Counted from the stretch's first letter, positions 18,936-27,618 are shown. The stretch is DNA of 64,000 nucleotides from Variovorax fucosicus (GCF_030316825.1 NZ_JASZYU010000001.1:1116001-1180000); one strand, 5' to 3'. Notes: generated by a model not told the origin, from the letters alone. Numbers and translations: made by a program.

Positions 18936-19807
18936 GGCTGCTCGGGTACCTCGATGTCGCCCTCGAATACGGTAACGGCCGGGCCAGTCATCAGCACCGG
19001 CTGGCCGACACCGGCCCACTCGATGGTGAGGCGGCCGCCGTGCGTGTCGACATCGACGCGTGCATCGAGCAGGCCGAGCCGGATGCCCGCCACCACCGCC
19101 GCGCAGGCGCCGGTGCCGCAGGCCAGCGTTTCGCCGGCGCCGCGCTCGAACACGCGCAGCCTGATCTGCGAGCGGCTCACCACCTGCATGAAGCCGGCGT
19201 TGACGCGCTGCGGAAAACGGGGATGGTGCTCGATCAGCGGGCCCTGGAGGGCTACCGGGGCGGTGTCGACGTTATCGACCACCTGCACCGCGTGCGGATT
19301 GCCCATCGAGAGCACCGCGACGGAAATGATGGCGCTCTGGGCATGTGTCGAAAGCGCCAGATGCCATGTGTGCCACGACCCTTCGGATTGCGGGGTGAGC
19401 CCCGCAGCATCGAAAGGCACCTGCGCCGGCTCGAAGACCGGCGCGCCCATGTCGACCGTGACGCGCCCATCGGCGCCCATGCGCGGCTCGATCACACCCG
19501 ACAGGGTTTGCACGCGCACCGCGTCTTTGGTGGTCAGTCCCTGCTCGCGCACGAAGCGCATGAAGCAACGCGCACCGTTGCCGCACTGCTCGACCTCGCC
19601 GCCGTCCGAGTTGTGGATCACGTACTGGAAGTCGATGCCCGGTGACGGCGAGGGCCGCACGGTGAGGATCTGGTCGGCGCCCACGCCGAAGTGGCGATCC
19701 CCCAGAAAGCGGTATTGCGCGGGTGTCAGCGCAAGCGAGCCGCGCGTTTCGTCCAGCACGACGAAGTCATTGCCGGCCCCTTGCATCTTGGTGAAGCGGA
19801 TTCGCAT
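18932..19807 (-). CDS. dapF: Diaminopimelate epimerase DapF
   Basis: Cytoplasmic cofactor-independent epimerase that converts LL-DAP to meso-DAP for lysine and peptidoglycan. 291 residues. The two catalytic cysteines are present: Cys75 in EQCGNGARC and Cys230 in LACGTGACA, as are KMQGAGNDF at the N-terminus and MGNPHAV. It heads the dapF-DUF484-ydcF-xerC-rlmI group. The meso-DAP it makes is the substrate of the DNPR-type MurE encoded at 4476-5975. Confidence 0.97.
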   Translation of the reverse strand: MRIRFTKMQGAGNDFVVLDETRGSLALTPAQYRFLGDRHFGVGADQILTVRPSPSPGIDFQYVIHNSDGGEVEQCGNGARCFMRFVREQGLTTKDAVRVQTLSGVIEPRMGADGRVTVDMGAPVFEPAQVPFDAAGLTPQSEGSWHTWHLALSTHAQSAIISVAVLSMGNPHAVQVVDNVDTAPVALQGPLIEHHPRFPQRVNAGFMQVVSRSQIRLRVFERGAGETLACGTGACAAVVAGIRLGLLDARVDVDTHGGRLTIEWAGVGQPVLMTGPAVTVFEGDIEVPEQP

Positions 19808-19860
19808 GCAGGGATTATCTGCTGCGCTTCAGATGCGTCCGCCGCACGGCCTTCGCACAC

Positions 19861-21117
19861 TCAGGCCTGGCGCTGCTCCGCCCTGCCGGCCACCTGGTCC
19901 GATGGCTGAAGCACCGGCAACGCTTCGGCACGTTGCAGCCCCGCCGGTGACGAGCCACTTTGCGTTCCGGGCGTACTGCGCCAGGGATGCAGCCAGAACC
20001 CGAGGCCTGCGACCAGCCAGACCACGCATGGCAACGCGCTCCAGCCCGGCCAGGTTTGCAGTTTCAGGGCCACGATCAGCACGCGGCACAGCGCCGCAAC
20101 GGCCAGTGCCGAGAACACCAGCCCGACCGGCGAGGCCAGTCGCTGTGCGGGACTGCGCGCCAGCGCCACGCCCAGACCGGTGTGCAGCGCCATGCCCCAC
20201 GCTGCCCCGGCGATCAGCTGCGCCGCCAGAAAGAAAACCTGGATGCCGGTGTGCACCGCGATCGGCGCGGCCAGCGCGCCGGCCCAGAGTGCGAGCGCCC
20301 CGCCCCGCATGCGGAAGGGCGACGCCACCAGCCGCATCGAGATCAGCAGCCCGAGCGCGAAGCCGCCCCAGAACAGCGGCACCCACAACGAGCGCGCCCA
20401 GGGCATGGGTGAAGCAGCCGCGAGCAAGGCCGTGTGCCACTGGAAGCCGAGGCCTGCCAACAGCAGCACGGCCGCCATCAGCACGATCGGGCCGCGCCGG
20501 GCATCGCCAGGCACGGTGTCGCGGTGCGGCAACGGCCAGGCATCGGCGCGCACCGCGACCAGGCCGGCCAGCGCAATGCCCGCGGATGCCACTGCGAATG
20601 GCCAGAACGGGTCGCGCTGGCGCAACCACTCGGTGAGCGCGGGCCCCGCGGCACCCGCCATGGCCACCAGCCCTAGCGTGACCCCGACCGCCCAGCCCTG
20701 GCGCGTCGCGTTGCCGATGCGCCCCAGTAGGGACAGCACCGGCGCACGCAGGAACGAGGTCACGATGGCCCAGCCCGCAATGAATGCGATCAACCGGATC
20801 GAGCCATCGGGCCCGGCCACCCACGGCATGGCCGCGAACAGCAGCGCCGAAACAACCGCGGCGACTGCGATCCCGGCACCGAGCCTTCGCCACATGCCGG
20901 CAATGCGATCGGCGAAGACGGCGGAGCCCCAGTCGCTGACTGCGAACAGCGCCTGGTCCAGCACGAGGATCCAGATCACGCTGGTGCGCGGCAGCCCCAC
21001 GCTGACGACGAGGCCTGGCAGGAAGAGCACATACAGCGTCCACGAAAGTGCCAGCAGCGCGTGCACCAGCCCGACCCACCAACCCAGATACGGCGACGGG
21101 CCAGGAGACGCAGCCAT
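19861..21117 (-). CDS. MFS-type permease
   Basis: 418 residues with about twelve hydrophobic helices and Pro/Gly-rich loops, ending in a soluble tail (about 370-418). The second helix region has a D-rich loop and ADRIAGMWRRLG, like the MFS loop 2-3 signature. The substrate is unknown. It is 21 bp downstream of the isomerase-like gene, suggesting one transcript. The frame is also open in other registers here because of high GC; this register is the one with membrane helices. Confidence 0.78.
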   Translation of the reverse strand: MAASPGPSPYLGWWVGLVHALLALSWTLYVLFLPGLVVSVGLPRTSVIWILVLDQALFAVSDWGSAVFADRIAGMWRRLGAGIAVAAVVSALLFAAMPWVAGPDGSIRLIAFIAGWAIVTSFLRAPVLSLLGRIGNATRQGWAVGVTLGLVAMAGAAGPALTEWLRQRDPFWPFAVASAGIALAGLVAVRADAWPLPHRDTVPGDARRGPIVLMAAVLLLAGLGFQWHTALLAAASPMPWARSLWVPLFWGGFALGLLISMRLVASPFRMRGGALALWAGALAAPIAVHTGIQVFFLAAQLIAGAAWGMALHTGLGVALARSPAQRLASPVGLVFSALAVAALCRVLIVALKLQTWPGWSALPCVVWLVAGLGFWLHPWRSTPGTQSGSSPAGLQRAEALPVLQPSDQVAGRAEQRQA

Positions 21118-21138
21118 GCGATTCGCGGCCGGCCTGCT

Positions 21139-21774
21139 TCAGCCGGCGCGCAGTCTGTCGAGCGCCCGGTCCAGAAAGGCCAGCCGATCCTGGCCCCAGA
21201 AGCGCTCACCGTTCAGCACATAGGTCGGCGCGCCGAACACGCCGTGCTCGACCGCCTGCGCGCTGTTGACGCGATAGGTCGCGAGCGTTTCGGCCGCCTG
21301 TTCGAGCGCCTGCAGCGCCGCGCCGTCGTAGCCGTTCTCGTCGGCCACCGCGATGCGCACGGACGCCTCGGCCGTATCACGCTCTTCCGCCCACAGCGCG
21401 CGCAGCAGCGCATGCGACAGCGGCTGCGCGTCGTGCCCCTGCAACTGCGCGGCAATCACCATCCAGCCCGGGTACTTGTTCCAGTCGGGGTCGCTCGCCG
21501 CACCCTTGGGGTAGTGCGCGGGCGCCAGGTTCAGCGGCATGCCGAGGTGCTCGCGCCAGCGCGCCAGCTCCAGCGCGTGGTAGCTGCGGCGCGGCTCGGG
21601 CCGGGACTTGAGCGGGATACCGCCGGTCTGCGACGCCACGGCCTGAAAGTCGTAGGGCTTGAGCACCAGCTTGACGTGGTGGCGGCGCACGATGTCCTGC
21701 AACTGCGGGCCACCGAGGTACGCCCAGGGCGACGAAAGGCTGTAGTAGCAGTCGAGCACGATCATGCCGCGCAT
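21139..21774 (-). CDS. 2-hydroxychromene-2-carboxylate isomerase/DsbA-family protein
   Basis: 211 residues from the ATG at 21774 (a second ATG follows at 21765). Thioredoxin-fold protein of the GST-kappa/HCCA-isomerase type: the N-terminus DCYYSLSSPWAYLGG has the Ser-containing active loop in place of a CxxC. FRALWAEERD-like (here LLRALWAEERD) and GVFGAPTYVLNGERFWGQDRL are typical of the family. Real substrates of most members are unknown; none of the naphthalene pathway genes is nearby. A divergent small gene begins 107 bp away. Confidence 0.88.
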   Translation of the reverse strand: MRGMIVLDCYYSLSSPWAYLGGPQLQDIVRRHHVKLVLKPYDFQAVASQTGGIPLKSRPEPRRSYHALELARWREHLGMPLNLAPAHYPKGAASDPDWNKYPGWMVIAAQLQGHDAQPLSHALLRALWAEERDTAEASVRIAVADENGYDGAALQALEQAAETLATYRVNSAQAVEHGVFGAPTYVLNGERFWGQDRLAFLDRALDRLRAG

Positions 21775-21881
21775 TGTTACCCGCAGCGCGCGTCGGCGAT
21801 ACGGCCGCTGGCCTTTTGCAACGCCGGTATAGGCCGAACGACCGATCGGCGAAACGCGCATGGATTCGCACAATCGACGCC

Positions 21882-22196
21882 ATGCCAAATCTCATGCTTC
21901 CCCTCTCGGGCGACGTCACGCAGGCGATCAACCCGTGGACCTGGTTCGTCAAATCCGTGGGCGGACAGTTCGGGCTGATCAACATCAACATGGGGAAGTC
22001 GGCCGACCCCGTGCTGGAGCAGCAGATCCTGGACGACGTCGGCACCTACGGCCGACAGCTCGGCCAAATCGGCGATGCGCTCGCGGTGCTGCTCAAGCAC
22101 GTGAAGCTCGACGCGCTGGAGCCCGACGAACAGCGCGCGCTCGACGCGTTCCAGCTGCAGCTGGCCCAGATCGAACGGCTCAAGGCAAGGCGTTGA
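21882..22196 (+). CDS. Conserved small protein of unknown function
   Basis: 104 residues from the ATG at 21882; a longer frame to 21774 would cover the divergent promoter region. The sequence begins MPNLMLPLSGDVTQAINPWTWF, then GLININMGKS, and ends in a probable amphipathic helical region (LDALEPDEQRALDAFQLQLAQIERL). No signal peptide or known motif. Its 3' end overlaps the convergent HTH gene by 17 bp. Confidence 0.75.
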   Translation: MPNLMLPLSGDVTQAINPWTWFVKSVGGQFGLININMGKSADPVLEQQILDDVGTYGRQLGQIGDALAVLLKHVKLDALEPDEQRALDAFQLQLAQIERLKARR

Positions 22197-22545
22197 GCCA
22201 GCGCGACAGGTCGCGCTTACCCTTGGCATTGGCCTCGCGCCAGGCCAGCCGCGCCGTGGCCACGAAGCGTTCTTCGGCCGCATCGGGCACATCGGCCGCG
22301 AGTTCGGCACGATCGAGCCAGCCGGCCTCGACCCCGCAATGGCGCTCGATCTGCCGCGCCAGCGTGTCGCCGATCGGGCGCGAGCTCTTGATCTGGCTCC
22401 ACATGCTGGGCGACACCTCCAGCTTCTGCGCAAACGCCTGGTCGAGCCCCTTGGCCGGCAGCCCGGCGGCGATCGCCTGTTCGAGAAAACGGCGATGCAG
22501 CAGCAAGGCATTACGGCGGCGCGTGACGGTGGTGTTGGGAGGCAC
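22180..22545 (-). CDS. Small helix-turn-helix DNA-binding protein
   Basis: 121 residues. A lambda-repressor/XRE-like helix-turn-helix is visible at about 36-75: LDQAFAQKLEVSPSMWSQIK followed by GDTLARQIERHCGVEAGWLD. The C-terminal third is charged and has Trp residues. It is divergent from the promoter at 22590-22618 and could regulate that unit and itself; this is inferred from layout only. The convergent neighbour overlaps its 3' end. Confidence 0.75.
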   Translation of the reverse strand: MPPNTTVTRRRNALLLHRRFLEQAIAAGLPAKGLDQAFAQKLEVSPSMWSQIKSSRPIGDTLARQIERHCGVEAGWLDRAELAADVPDAAEERFVATARLAWREANAKGKRDLSRWLNALP

Positions 22546-22589
22546 TGTTCGAAAACAACAACGAAGCGAAAAAAGTATTGTCGGCGGCG

Positions 22590-22618
22590 TTGACGCAGCC
22601 GTAAAGACTATTTACAGT
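22590..22618 (+). promoter_or_regulatory. Predicted sigma-70-type promoter
   Basis: TTGACG (22590-22595, one mismatch to the -35 consensus), a 17-bp spacer and TACAGT (22613-22618, two mismatches to the -10 consensus). Transcription would start near 22625 and meet the terminator at about 22830, giving an RNA of roughly 200 nt. The divergent HTH gene starts 44 bp away. Confidence 0.6.
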
Positions 22619-22667
22619 TCACTCACTCGCGGACTCATCCGCACCCCGAACCACCACCGAGCCCATC

Positions 22668-22757
22668 GTGAAAACCAACGCACTGCACCTCAGCAACGTC
22701 CGACCCGAATCGGGCCGGACGTTCGTGCATGCCGCACCGGGCGGAGTCAGCGCTTAG
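22668..22757 (+). CDS. Possible 29-residue leader peptide
   Basis: GTG-initiated short frame, 29 codons plus TAG, reading MKTNALHLSNVRPESGRTFV and nine more residues. It lies between the predicted promoter and terminator, and its middle is the strong hairpin at 22695-22723. No clear Shine-Dalgarno precedes it. It could be a leader peptide, or the transcript could be non-coding. Confidence 0.3.
   Translation: MKTNALHLSNVRPESGRTFVHAAPGGVSA
22695..22723 (+). other. Long stem-loop
   Basis: AACGTCCG (22695-22702) pairs with CGGACGTT (22716-22723), and inside it CCCGA pairs with TCGGG, so nearly all 29 bases are paired, with one mismatch between the two helices. It is in the leader of the predicted short transcript. 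Confidence 0.6.
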
Positions 22758-22798
22758 CAAGAATAAGAACAGCGCCACCTCCCCTCTCTGTTTTCAGA

Positions 22799-22830
22799 GG
22801 CCCGGACACCGCAAGGTTCCGGGCCTTTTT
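22799..22830 (+). terminator. Rho-independent terminator
   Basis: GGCCCGGA (22799-22806) pairs with TTCCGGGCC (22817-22825), followed by TTTTT and a second T-run. A smaller hairpin (CTCTG-TTTT-CAGAG) ends at 22799 and could compete with its first stem strand. Confidence 0.8.
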
Positions 22831-22995
22831 GTTTTTTTGTTCTTTTCATTTCGGGTGTGCCTTCACCCACCGCCAGGTTCAGCCGCGTGGACGGTCTGGC
22901 CGGATGTGCAGGGACTGATCCCCTTGTGCAGCGATGCATCACGAGGCTGCGCGCCGGGACTGGCGCGCGACCGGTCGCGTGAGGACACAACCGAA

Positions 22996-23094
22996 ATGAA
23001 AAGGAAGCGACAACAAACCGAGCGGGACAGGGCCATGCAGATGGTTCTCCCGCGGAAACCGGCCGCAAAGATTGGGCGGCGCCGGAACCCGTAA
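22996..23094 (+). CDS. Possible 32-residue basic peptide
   Basis: ATG-started frame reading MKRKRQQTERDRAMQMVLPR and twelve more residues, very rich in Lys and Arg. A GAGG lies upstream at a rather long distance. It follows the terminator and precedes the 63-codon gene. Coding status is uncertain; no homology is recognised. Confidence 0.25.
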   Translation: MKRKRQQTERDRAMQMVLPRKPAAKIGRRRNP

Positions 23095-23135
23095 CCGGAC
23101 ACTTTTTTCGAATCCACCTCACCGCAGGAGCCACC

Positions 23136-23327
23136 ATGCGCAAGCGCCGTCAGACCCCGATCCGCACGATCGCCGTGCTGCCCACACCGCCTGCGCGCAG
23201 CCGCATGGTGTCTGCGCTGGTGCGGCTGGTGTCGCACACCGTGCCGAAGAGCGAGCCCCGCATCCGCCGCGACGACCTCGATTGCCTGGATCTCGACCAG
23301 CGCGTGCGCGCGCTGGGTGAGTGGTGA
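23136..23327 (+). CDS. Small basic hypothetical protein
   Basis: 63 residues, beginning MRKRRQTPIRTIAVLP and ending DLDCLDLDQRVRALGEW. An AGGAG ribosome site lies 6 nt before the ATG, the best initiation signal in this stretch. Its stop overlaps a GTG that could start the acetyltransferase, so the two may be coupled. No domain recognised. The 590 bp upstream of it hold only the promoter/hairpin/terminator unit and short frames described separately. Confidence 0.55.
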   Translation: MRKRRQTPIRTIAVLPTPPARSRMVSALVRLVSHTVPKSEPRIRRDDLDCLDLDQRVRALGEW

Positions 23328-23341
23328 ACAGCAGGCCTCAC

Positions 23342-23896
23342 ATGCCCCTCGTCTGGCCCTCACACGAATTCCTGCCGGGCTACGTGGCCGCGCTCGAACG
23401 CGGCTGGTCACCCAACAACCTGCGCCCTGTCGCGCGCCAGGAAGAGCTCGACCTCATCCACGCCGACCCCGACGCATTTCTGGCAAGCCTGGTCGATCGC
23501 GAAGCCCTGGGGCCACCCGTTCGCATGCCCGATGGCTCCACGGTGCCCAAGCTGCCCGGCTACCGGCGCTGGATCTGGGACGGCGAATTCTGCGGCAGCA
23601 TCGGCCTGCGCTGGCAGCGCGGCACCAACGATCTGCCGGTTTACTGCCTCGGGCACATCGGCTACGGCGTGGTGCCCTGGAAGAGCGGCAGAGGTTATGC
23701 GACTGCAGCGCTGCGCGAGTTGCTGCGCGAAGCGGCGGCCGAAGGGCAGCGCTATGTGGAGATCACGACCAGTCCGGACAACGTCGCCTCGCAGCGCGTG
23801 ATCGCTGCCAATGGTGGCGTGCTGGTTGAGGAATTCGTCAAGCTGCCCTCGCTCGGCGGGACGCCCGAGCTACGCTTTCGCATTGCGCTCGCTTGA
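23342..23896 (+). CDS. GNAT-family N-acetyltransferase
   Basis: 184 residues from the ATG at 23342; GTG codons at 23321 and 23324 are alternatives that overlap the previous small gene. The GNAT fold is shown by FCGSIGLRWQRG, HIGYGVVPWKSGRGYATAALRELL (acetyl-CoA loop with the Q/RxxGxG/A-like SGRGYAT) and VEITTSPDNVASQRVIAANGG. These match the RimJ/RimL-like acetyltransferases; the substrate is unknown. A 9-bp inverted repeat follows the stop. Confidence 0.88.
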   Translation: MPLVWPSHEFLPGYVAALERGWSPNNLRPVARQEELDLIHADPDAFLASLVDREALGPPVRMPDGSTVPKLPGYRRWIWDGEFCGSIGLRWQRGTNDLPVYCLGHIGYGVVPWKSGRGYATAALRELLREAAAEGQRYVEITTSPDNVASQRVIAANGGVLVEEFVKLPSLGGTPELRFRIALA

Positions 23897-23899
23897 CAG

Positions 23900-23932
23900 C
23901 AACACGCAATCCGCGCCGCAAGCTGCGTGTTG
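23900..23932. other. Inverted repeat between convergent genes
   Basis: CAACACGCA (23900-23908) and TGCGTGTTG (23924-23932) are perfect complements with a 15-nt loop, placed between the ends of the GNAT and deaminase genes. It has no T-run, so it may slow transcription or protect 3' ends rather than act as a classical terminator. Confidence 0.5.
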
Positions 23933-23939
23933 AGCCGCC

Positions 23940-24437
23940 CTAGCCCCTGCGTGCAGCGGCCCAGGCGCGCAGGATCTCGACGGCCTCGGCGTCGCGCCGT
24001 TGTTCCGCCGGCAGCGCACGCGCGGCGAACGGTGCGCCGGCTTCGGCGCGCAGCGCCTCCACATCGATCGGGTGGCGCGCCGCGACCGGCACGCCTTCGA
24101 ATGCGGCGCCCGATTGCACCATCGAAGCCGCGTAGTAGAGCTGGCCGATGCCCGCGATGTGCATCGCCGCCGCGCACAGCGCGCAGGGCTCGCACGAGGT
24201 GTAGAGCGTGCAGCCGGCGAGGTCGACCGTCTTCAGGTTGCGGCAGGCATCGCGGATCGCCTCGATCTCGCCGTGCGAGGTCGGGTCGAAATGCGCGACC
24301 GAATGGTTGAAGCCCTCGCCCACCACGGCGCCATCCTTCACAACGACGGCGCCAAAGGGTTCGGTACCGGGCGTGTCGAGCGCCTGCGCGGACAGGGCCA
24401 GGGCACGCTGCATGAATTCGTCGCGGTACATCGTCAT
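23940..24437 (-). CDS. Nucleoside/guanine deaminase-family protein
   Basis: Zinc deaminase of the cytidine-deaminase fold, closest in motif to guanine deaminase and TadA-type enzymes. 165 residues from the ATG at 24437, which overlaps the VOC gene stop by ATGA. The zinc site is complete: His55 and Glu57 in SHGEIEA, Cys85 and Cys88 in CEPCALC. A substrate such as guanine or another amino-heterocycle is likely, but the operon context (dehydrogenase, VOC) may point to a different ring compound. Last gene of the LysR-flanked operon. Confidence 0.9.
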   Translation of the reverse strand: MTMYRDEFMQRALALSAQALDTPGTEPFGAVVVKDGAVVGEGFNHSVAHFDPTSHGEIEAIRDACRNLKTVDLAGCTLYTSCEPCALCAAAMHIAGIGQLYYAASMVQSGAAFEGVPVAARHPIDVEALRAEAGAPFAARALPAEQRRDAEAVEILRAWAAARRG

Positions 24438-24820
24438 CCCATGCCCTCCAGCACCGACAGGATGTTGCCGGCCGGGTCGCGGAACCACGCGATCACCGGC
24501 CCGCCCGGATCGCGCGAGATGCCGTTGGCGTCGGTCTTCACCCCCCCGGGCAGGTCGTACACCTCGAAGCGCACGCCGCGGCGCTTGAGCTCGGCCACCG
24601 CCTGGTCCACGCTCTTCACGGGAAAGTTGAGGATGGTGAAGCTGGCCGGCGTGTGGTCGGGCTTGGCATACACCAGCACGTCGGTGCCGCCTCCCAGGTG
24701 CAGCGTCATCAGACCGTCGGACTCAGCCACGTCGAGCCCCAGCGTCTCGCCGTAGAAGGCCAGAGCCACGGACATGTCGTCCACCGAAAAGCCACTGAAG
24801 GCTTTGCTCTTGCTCAGCAT
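24434..24820 (-). CDS. VOC-family (glyoxalase/dioxygenase fold) protein
   Basis: 128 residues with the paired beta-alpha-beta-beta-beta pattern of VOC proteins: [22 protein letters not shown] in the first module and [21 protein letters not shown] plus [16 protein letters not shown] in the second, where the Glu is a common metal ligand. It overlaps the deaminase start by 4 bp. Could be an isomerase, lyase or binding protein. Confidence 0.88.
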   Translation of the reverse strand: MLSKSKAFSGFSVDDMSVALAFYGETLGLDVAESDGLMTLHLGGGTDVLVYAKPDHTPASFTILNFPVKSVDQAVAELKRRGVRFEVYDLPGGVKTDANGISRDPGGPVIAWFRDPAGNILSVLEGMG

Positions 24821-24880
24821 CGGATTTCCTCAGGCATCGATCTCGTCATGTTATCGAGATCGACGACCTGCACCCCGTCT

Positions 24881-25498
24881 TCAAGAACCCGGGCGCTGCT
24901 CAGGGATGGGCGAAGCTGCGTTGACCGGCAGCGCCGTGTAGACCCGCGCGCCCCCAGCGGGCGCTGGCGCGCGGCCGGGCGCCAGTGCAAGCAGCCAGCG
25001 GCCGCGGATAGCCTCTTCCTGGCTTCCTGCCAGCCACGGCAGCGGCGACGCATCCGGCAGGCGCTCCAGCAACAGGGCGCCCGGCGCGGCGTGCGCCTCG
25101 TTGCGTTCGCAGCGCGCCGCCTCGTCTTCGGTTCCGAAGATCCGGACGACGAGCGTGTCGGCAGCTAGCGTGCCGCGCGCGGAGCGCACCTGGCAAACCC
25201 AGCGCGACAGCCCGCACAGGTGCGGACGCATGCGCGCACTCATCGGCGTGGGTTCGCGCAACAGGCGCTGGTAGGGTTCGCTCCCCAGCACCTGCGCGTC
25301 GCGCAAGCCGTAGAGCGTGAGGTAGCGCGGCCCAGGACTGCCAGGCACGCCCGCATAGCGCCGCGCCCAGAGCATGCCCGGCACCGTCAGCCGCTCGGGC
25401 ACGTGCTCGTTGGCATGCCAGTCGTTGTAGGCCTCGTCAAGCTCGGGCGTGACGTCGTTCCACAGCACCAGCACCGCGCCGGCAGCCGCTTCACTCAT
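24881..25498 (-). CDS. Two-part ABM/DUF4286-like protein
   Basis: 205 residues. The first half (VLWNDVTPELDEAYNDWHANEHVPERLTVPG, then YLTLYGL) has the W-x-x-x-H-x-P pattern of dimeric alpha-beta-barrel proteins annotated as DUF4286 or EthD-like. The second half (LVVRIFGTEDEA) looks like a weaker copy of the same fold. Role unknown; often found in catabolic operons. Overlaps the dehydrogenase stop by 8 bp. Confidence 0.72.
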   Translation of the reverse strand: MSEAAAGAVLVLWNDVTPELDEAYNDWHANEHVPERLTVPGMLWARRYAGVPGSPGPRYLTLYGLRDAQVLGSEPYQRLLREPTPMSARMRPHLCGLSRWVCQVRSARGTLAADTLVVRIFGTEDEAARCERNEAHAAPGALLLERLPDASPLPWLAGSQEEAIRGRWLLALAPGRAPAPAGGARVYTALPVNAASPIPEQRPGS

Positions 25499-26525
25499 CG
25501 CCGGGCTCCGGCTTGAGCAGTACCTTGCTGGCCAGTTTGCCGTGCGCCAGCGCGAACCCCTCGGCGGCCAGCGAAAGCGGCAGCACGTGGCTCACCATCG
25601 GCCGCAGCACGGCGTCCATCTCGCCCATCAGCGCGAGGGCCAATGGCCAGTCGGATTCGGGTGGGCGAAAGGAGCCGCGCAGTTGCTGCTGGTTGCGCAC
25701 CAGCGGCGTCAGGTCGAGCGCGAGCGGCCGCGAATGGATGCCGGTCACCACAACGATGCCGTTGCGGCGCAGCAGTGCCAGCGCCTCGGTGATGGTTTCC
25801 GGCACGCCGGTGGCCTCGAACACGATGTCGAACGGCTCGCCGCCGGTGTGCGCGCCCACGCCCTCGGCGAGCGACCGCTTGGCCACGTCGACCAGCGCGT
25901 CGAAGCCCATGCGCTGCAATGCATCGAAGCGGGCTGCATCGTCGAAGCCGCTGACCACGACCTGCGCGGCGCCCGCACGGCGGGCCAGCGCCGCGATGCC
26001 CTGGCCGATGGTGCCCGGGCCCATCACCAGCACGCGCCGCCCGAGCACGTCGCCCGCGATGCGCAGTGCCTGCATCGAGATGGTGAGCGGCTCCGTGAGT
26101 GCTGCCAGCTCGTCGCTCAGGCTGTCGGGCACAGGCACGCAGTTGCGCAATGGCACGCGCACCCATGGTGCGAAGGCGCCGTCGCGCGTCATGCCGATGC
26201 CGCGGCGCCTTTCGCAGCCGTCGTGGTGGCCGGCGCTGCAGGCGGCGCAGACGCCGCAGGTGACGGAGGGACGCACGACCACGCGCCGACCCGCCAGCGG
26301 GCCGGCGTGTGCCACGCCGACGAACTCGTGGCCGATCGTGACCGGGATGCTCTGCGCGATGAAGGCATAGCTCGGCGTCCAGTCGTCCACGTGCAGGTCG
26401 CTGCCGCAGATCCCGGCTGCCGAGACCTTCACCAGCACGTCGGTCGTCGAGGCGTCCATCCCCGGTGCCGGCACGTCGACCAGCTCGAGGCCCGATGCGG
26501 GGCGCGTTTTTCGCAAGGCTTGCAT
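25491..26525 (-). CDS. Zinc-dependent MDR-family alcohol/sorbitol-type dehydrogenase
   Basis: 344 residues of the medium-chain dehydrogenase/reductase superfamily. Catalytic-zinc motif CGSDLH and GHEFVG, structural-zinc cysteines in CGVCAACSAGHHDGCE, and a Rossmann region with VMGPGTIGQGIAALARRAGA. These features match threonine/sorbitol dehydrogenase-like enzymes acting on a secondary alcohol with NAD(P). Second gene of the operon, 15 bp after the Bug receptor, which suggests that the imported compound is oxidised by it. Confidence 0.88.
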   Translation of the reverse strand: MQALRKTRPASGLELVDVPAPGMDASTTDVLVKVSAAGICGSDLHVDDWTPSYAFIAQSIPVTIGHEFVGVAHAGPLAGRRVVVRPSVTCGVCAACSAGHHDGCERRRGIGMTRDGAFAPWVRVPLRNCVPVPDSLSDELAALTEPLTISMQALRIAGDVLGRRVLVMGPGTIGQGIAALARRAGAAQVVVSGFDDAARFDALQRMGFDALVDVAKRSLAEGVGAHTGGEPFDIVFEATGVPETITEALALLRRNGIVVVTGIHSRPLALDLTPLVRNQQQLRGSFRPPESDWPLALALMGEMDAVLRPMVSHVLPLSLAAEGFALAHGKLASKVLLKPEPGDE

Positions 26526-26540
26526 GTTGGCGGCTCCGGT

Positions 26541-27500
26541 TCAGTCGATGCTGATGCCGACCTTCTTGATGATCGCGCCCCACTTGGCGCTTTCACCGGC
26601 GATGAAGATCCTGAACTCGTCGGGCGAACCGCCGCCGATGATCAGGCCCTGGCGGGCGAACGCCTCGCGCACGGCCGGGTCTTTCATGACTTCATTGAGA
26701 TCCGCGTTGATGCGGCTCACTACATCGGGCGGCGTACCCGCGGCGCTGAACAGGCCGTTCCAAGCCAGCGCCTCGAAGCCGGGGTAGCCGGACTCGGCCA
26801 CGGTCGGCAGGTTTTTCATGGTGTCGGTGCGCTTCAGGCTGGTGGACGCCAGCAGGCGGATGCGGCCACCCTCGATCAGCGGCAGCAGCGCCGGAGCGAC
26901 GGTGAACAGCGCTTGCGTTTCATCCGACGCGACCGAGATGCCAGCTGGCGGGGATCCCGCGAACGGCACATGCGCGGCCTCGAAGCCGGCGACGCTCTTG
27001 AACAGTTCCATCGTCAGATGCGACGAACTGCCCGCGCCAACCGATGCGTAGTTGACCTTGCCGCCCTGCCCTTTGGCCCAGGCCACGAATTCGGGCAAGG
27101 TCTTCGCCGGGTTGCCGACCGGAACGGCGAGCACGTTGGGCTGCGACGAGGTCATCACGATCGGCAACAAGTCCTTCGCCGGGTCGTACGCCATCTTCTT
27201 GTACATGTGGGGGCCGAAGGCGATAGGCCCGTTGAAGCCGATGCCGAGCGTGTAGCCGTCGGCCGGCGCCTTGGCGACCGCGGCCATGCCGAGCATGCCG
27301 CCAGCGCCCGCCTTGTTGTCGACGACGACCGGCTGCTTCCAGCGCGTGCGCAGCTTGTCGCCGAGGGTTCTGGCAATGAAGTCGAGCGAACTGCCGGCCG
27401 GCGCCGGCACCACCAGCTTGACCGGCTTGGTGGGCCAGCTCTGGGCCGATGCGCCAAGGGAAAGGCCGCAGGCGACGAGAAAGGCGAGCGATCTCTTCAT
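26541..27500 (-). CDS. Bug-family (TctC-like) periplasmic receptor
   Basis: 319 residues from the ATG at 27500 with a GGAG site upstream. A Sec signal peptide (MKRSLAFLVACGLSLGASAQ) is followed by the Bug signature WPTKPVKLVVPAPAGSSLD and KAGAGGMLGMAAVAKAPADGYTL. Burkholderiales carry many such receptors for carboxylates; no TctAB partner is encoded nearby, which is usual. First gene of a five-gene operon divergent from lysR. Confidence 0.92.
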   Translation of the reverse strand: MKRSLAFLVACGLSLGASAQSWPTKPVKLVVPAPAGSSLDFIARTLGDKLRTRWKQPVVVDNKAGAGGMLGMAAVAKAPADGYTLGIGFNGPIAFGPHMYKKMAYDPAKDLLPIVMTSSQPNVLAVPVGNPAKTLPEFVAWAKGQGGKVNYASVGAGSSSHLTMELFKSVAGFEAAHVPFAGSPPAGISVASDETQALFTVAPALLPLIEGGRIRLLASTSLKRTDTMKNLPTVAESGYPGFEALAWNGLFSAAGTPPDVVSRINADLNEVMKDPAVREAFARQGLIIGGGSPDEFRIFIAGESAKWGAIIKKVGISID

Positions 27501-27601
27501 GGGTGTGTCTCCGTTCGGATTGCGACGCTTGGTGCGCCTGGAATGGGTGGAATTCTGGCGATTGAAGCGCGATATTCCAAACACCGATGCGCTATCTTCT
27601 C

Positions 27602-27618
27602 CATACCTGAAACGTATG
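27602..27618. promoter_or_regulatory. LysR-type operator candidate (T-N11-A)
   Basis: CATAC (27602-27606), seven bases, GTATG (27614-27618): a perfect 5-bp inverted repeat that contains the T-N11-A pattern of LysR-type sites. It lies in the 127-bp divergent region between the Bug operon and lysR, ending 9 bp before the lysR start. Confidence 0.55.

Noticed and set aside
22729..23094. 121-codon frame crossing the terminator at 22799-22830
   Set aside because: It would translate through a strong terminator and overlaps the better-supported short frames.
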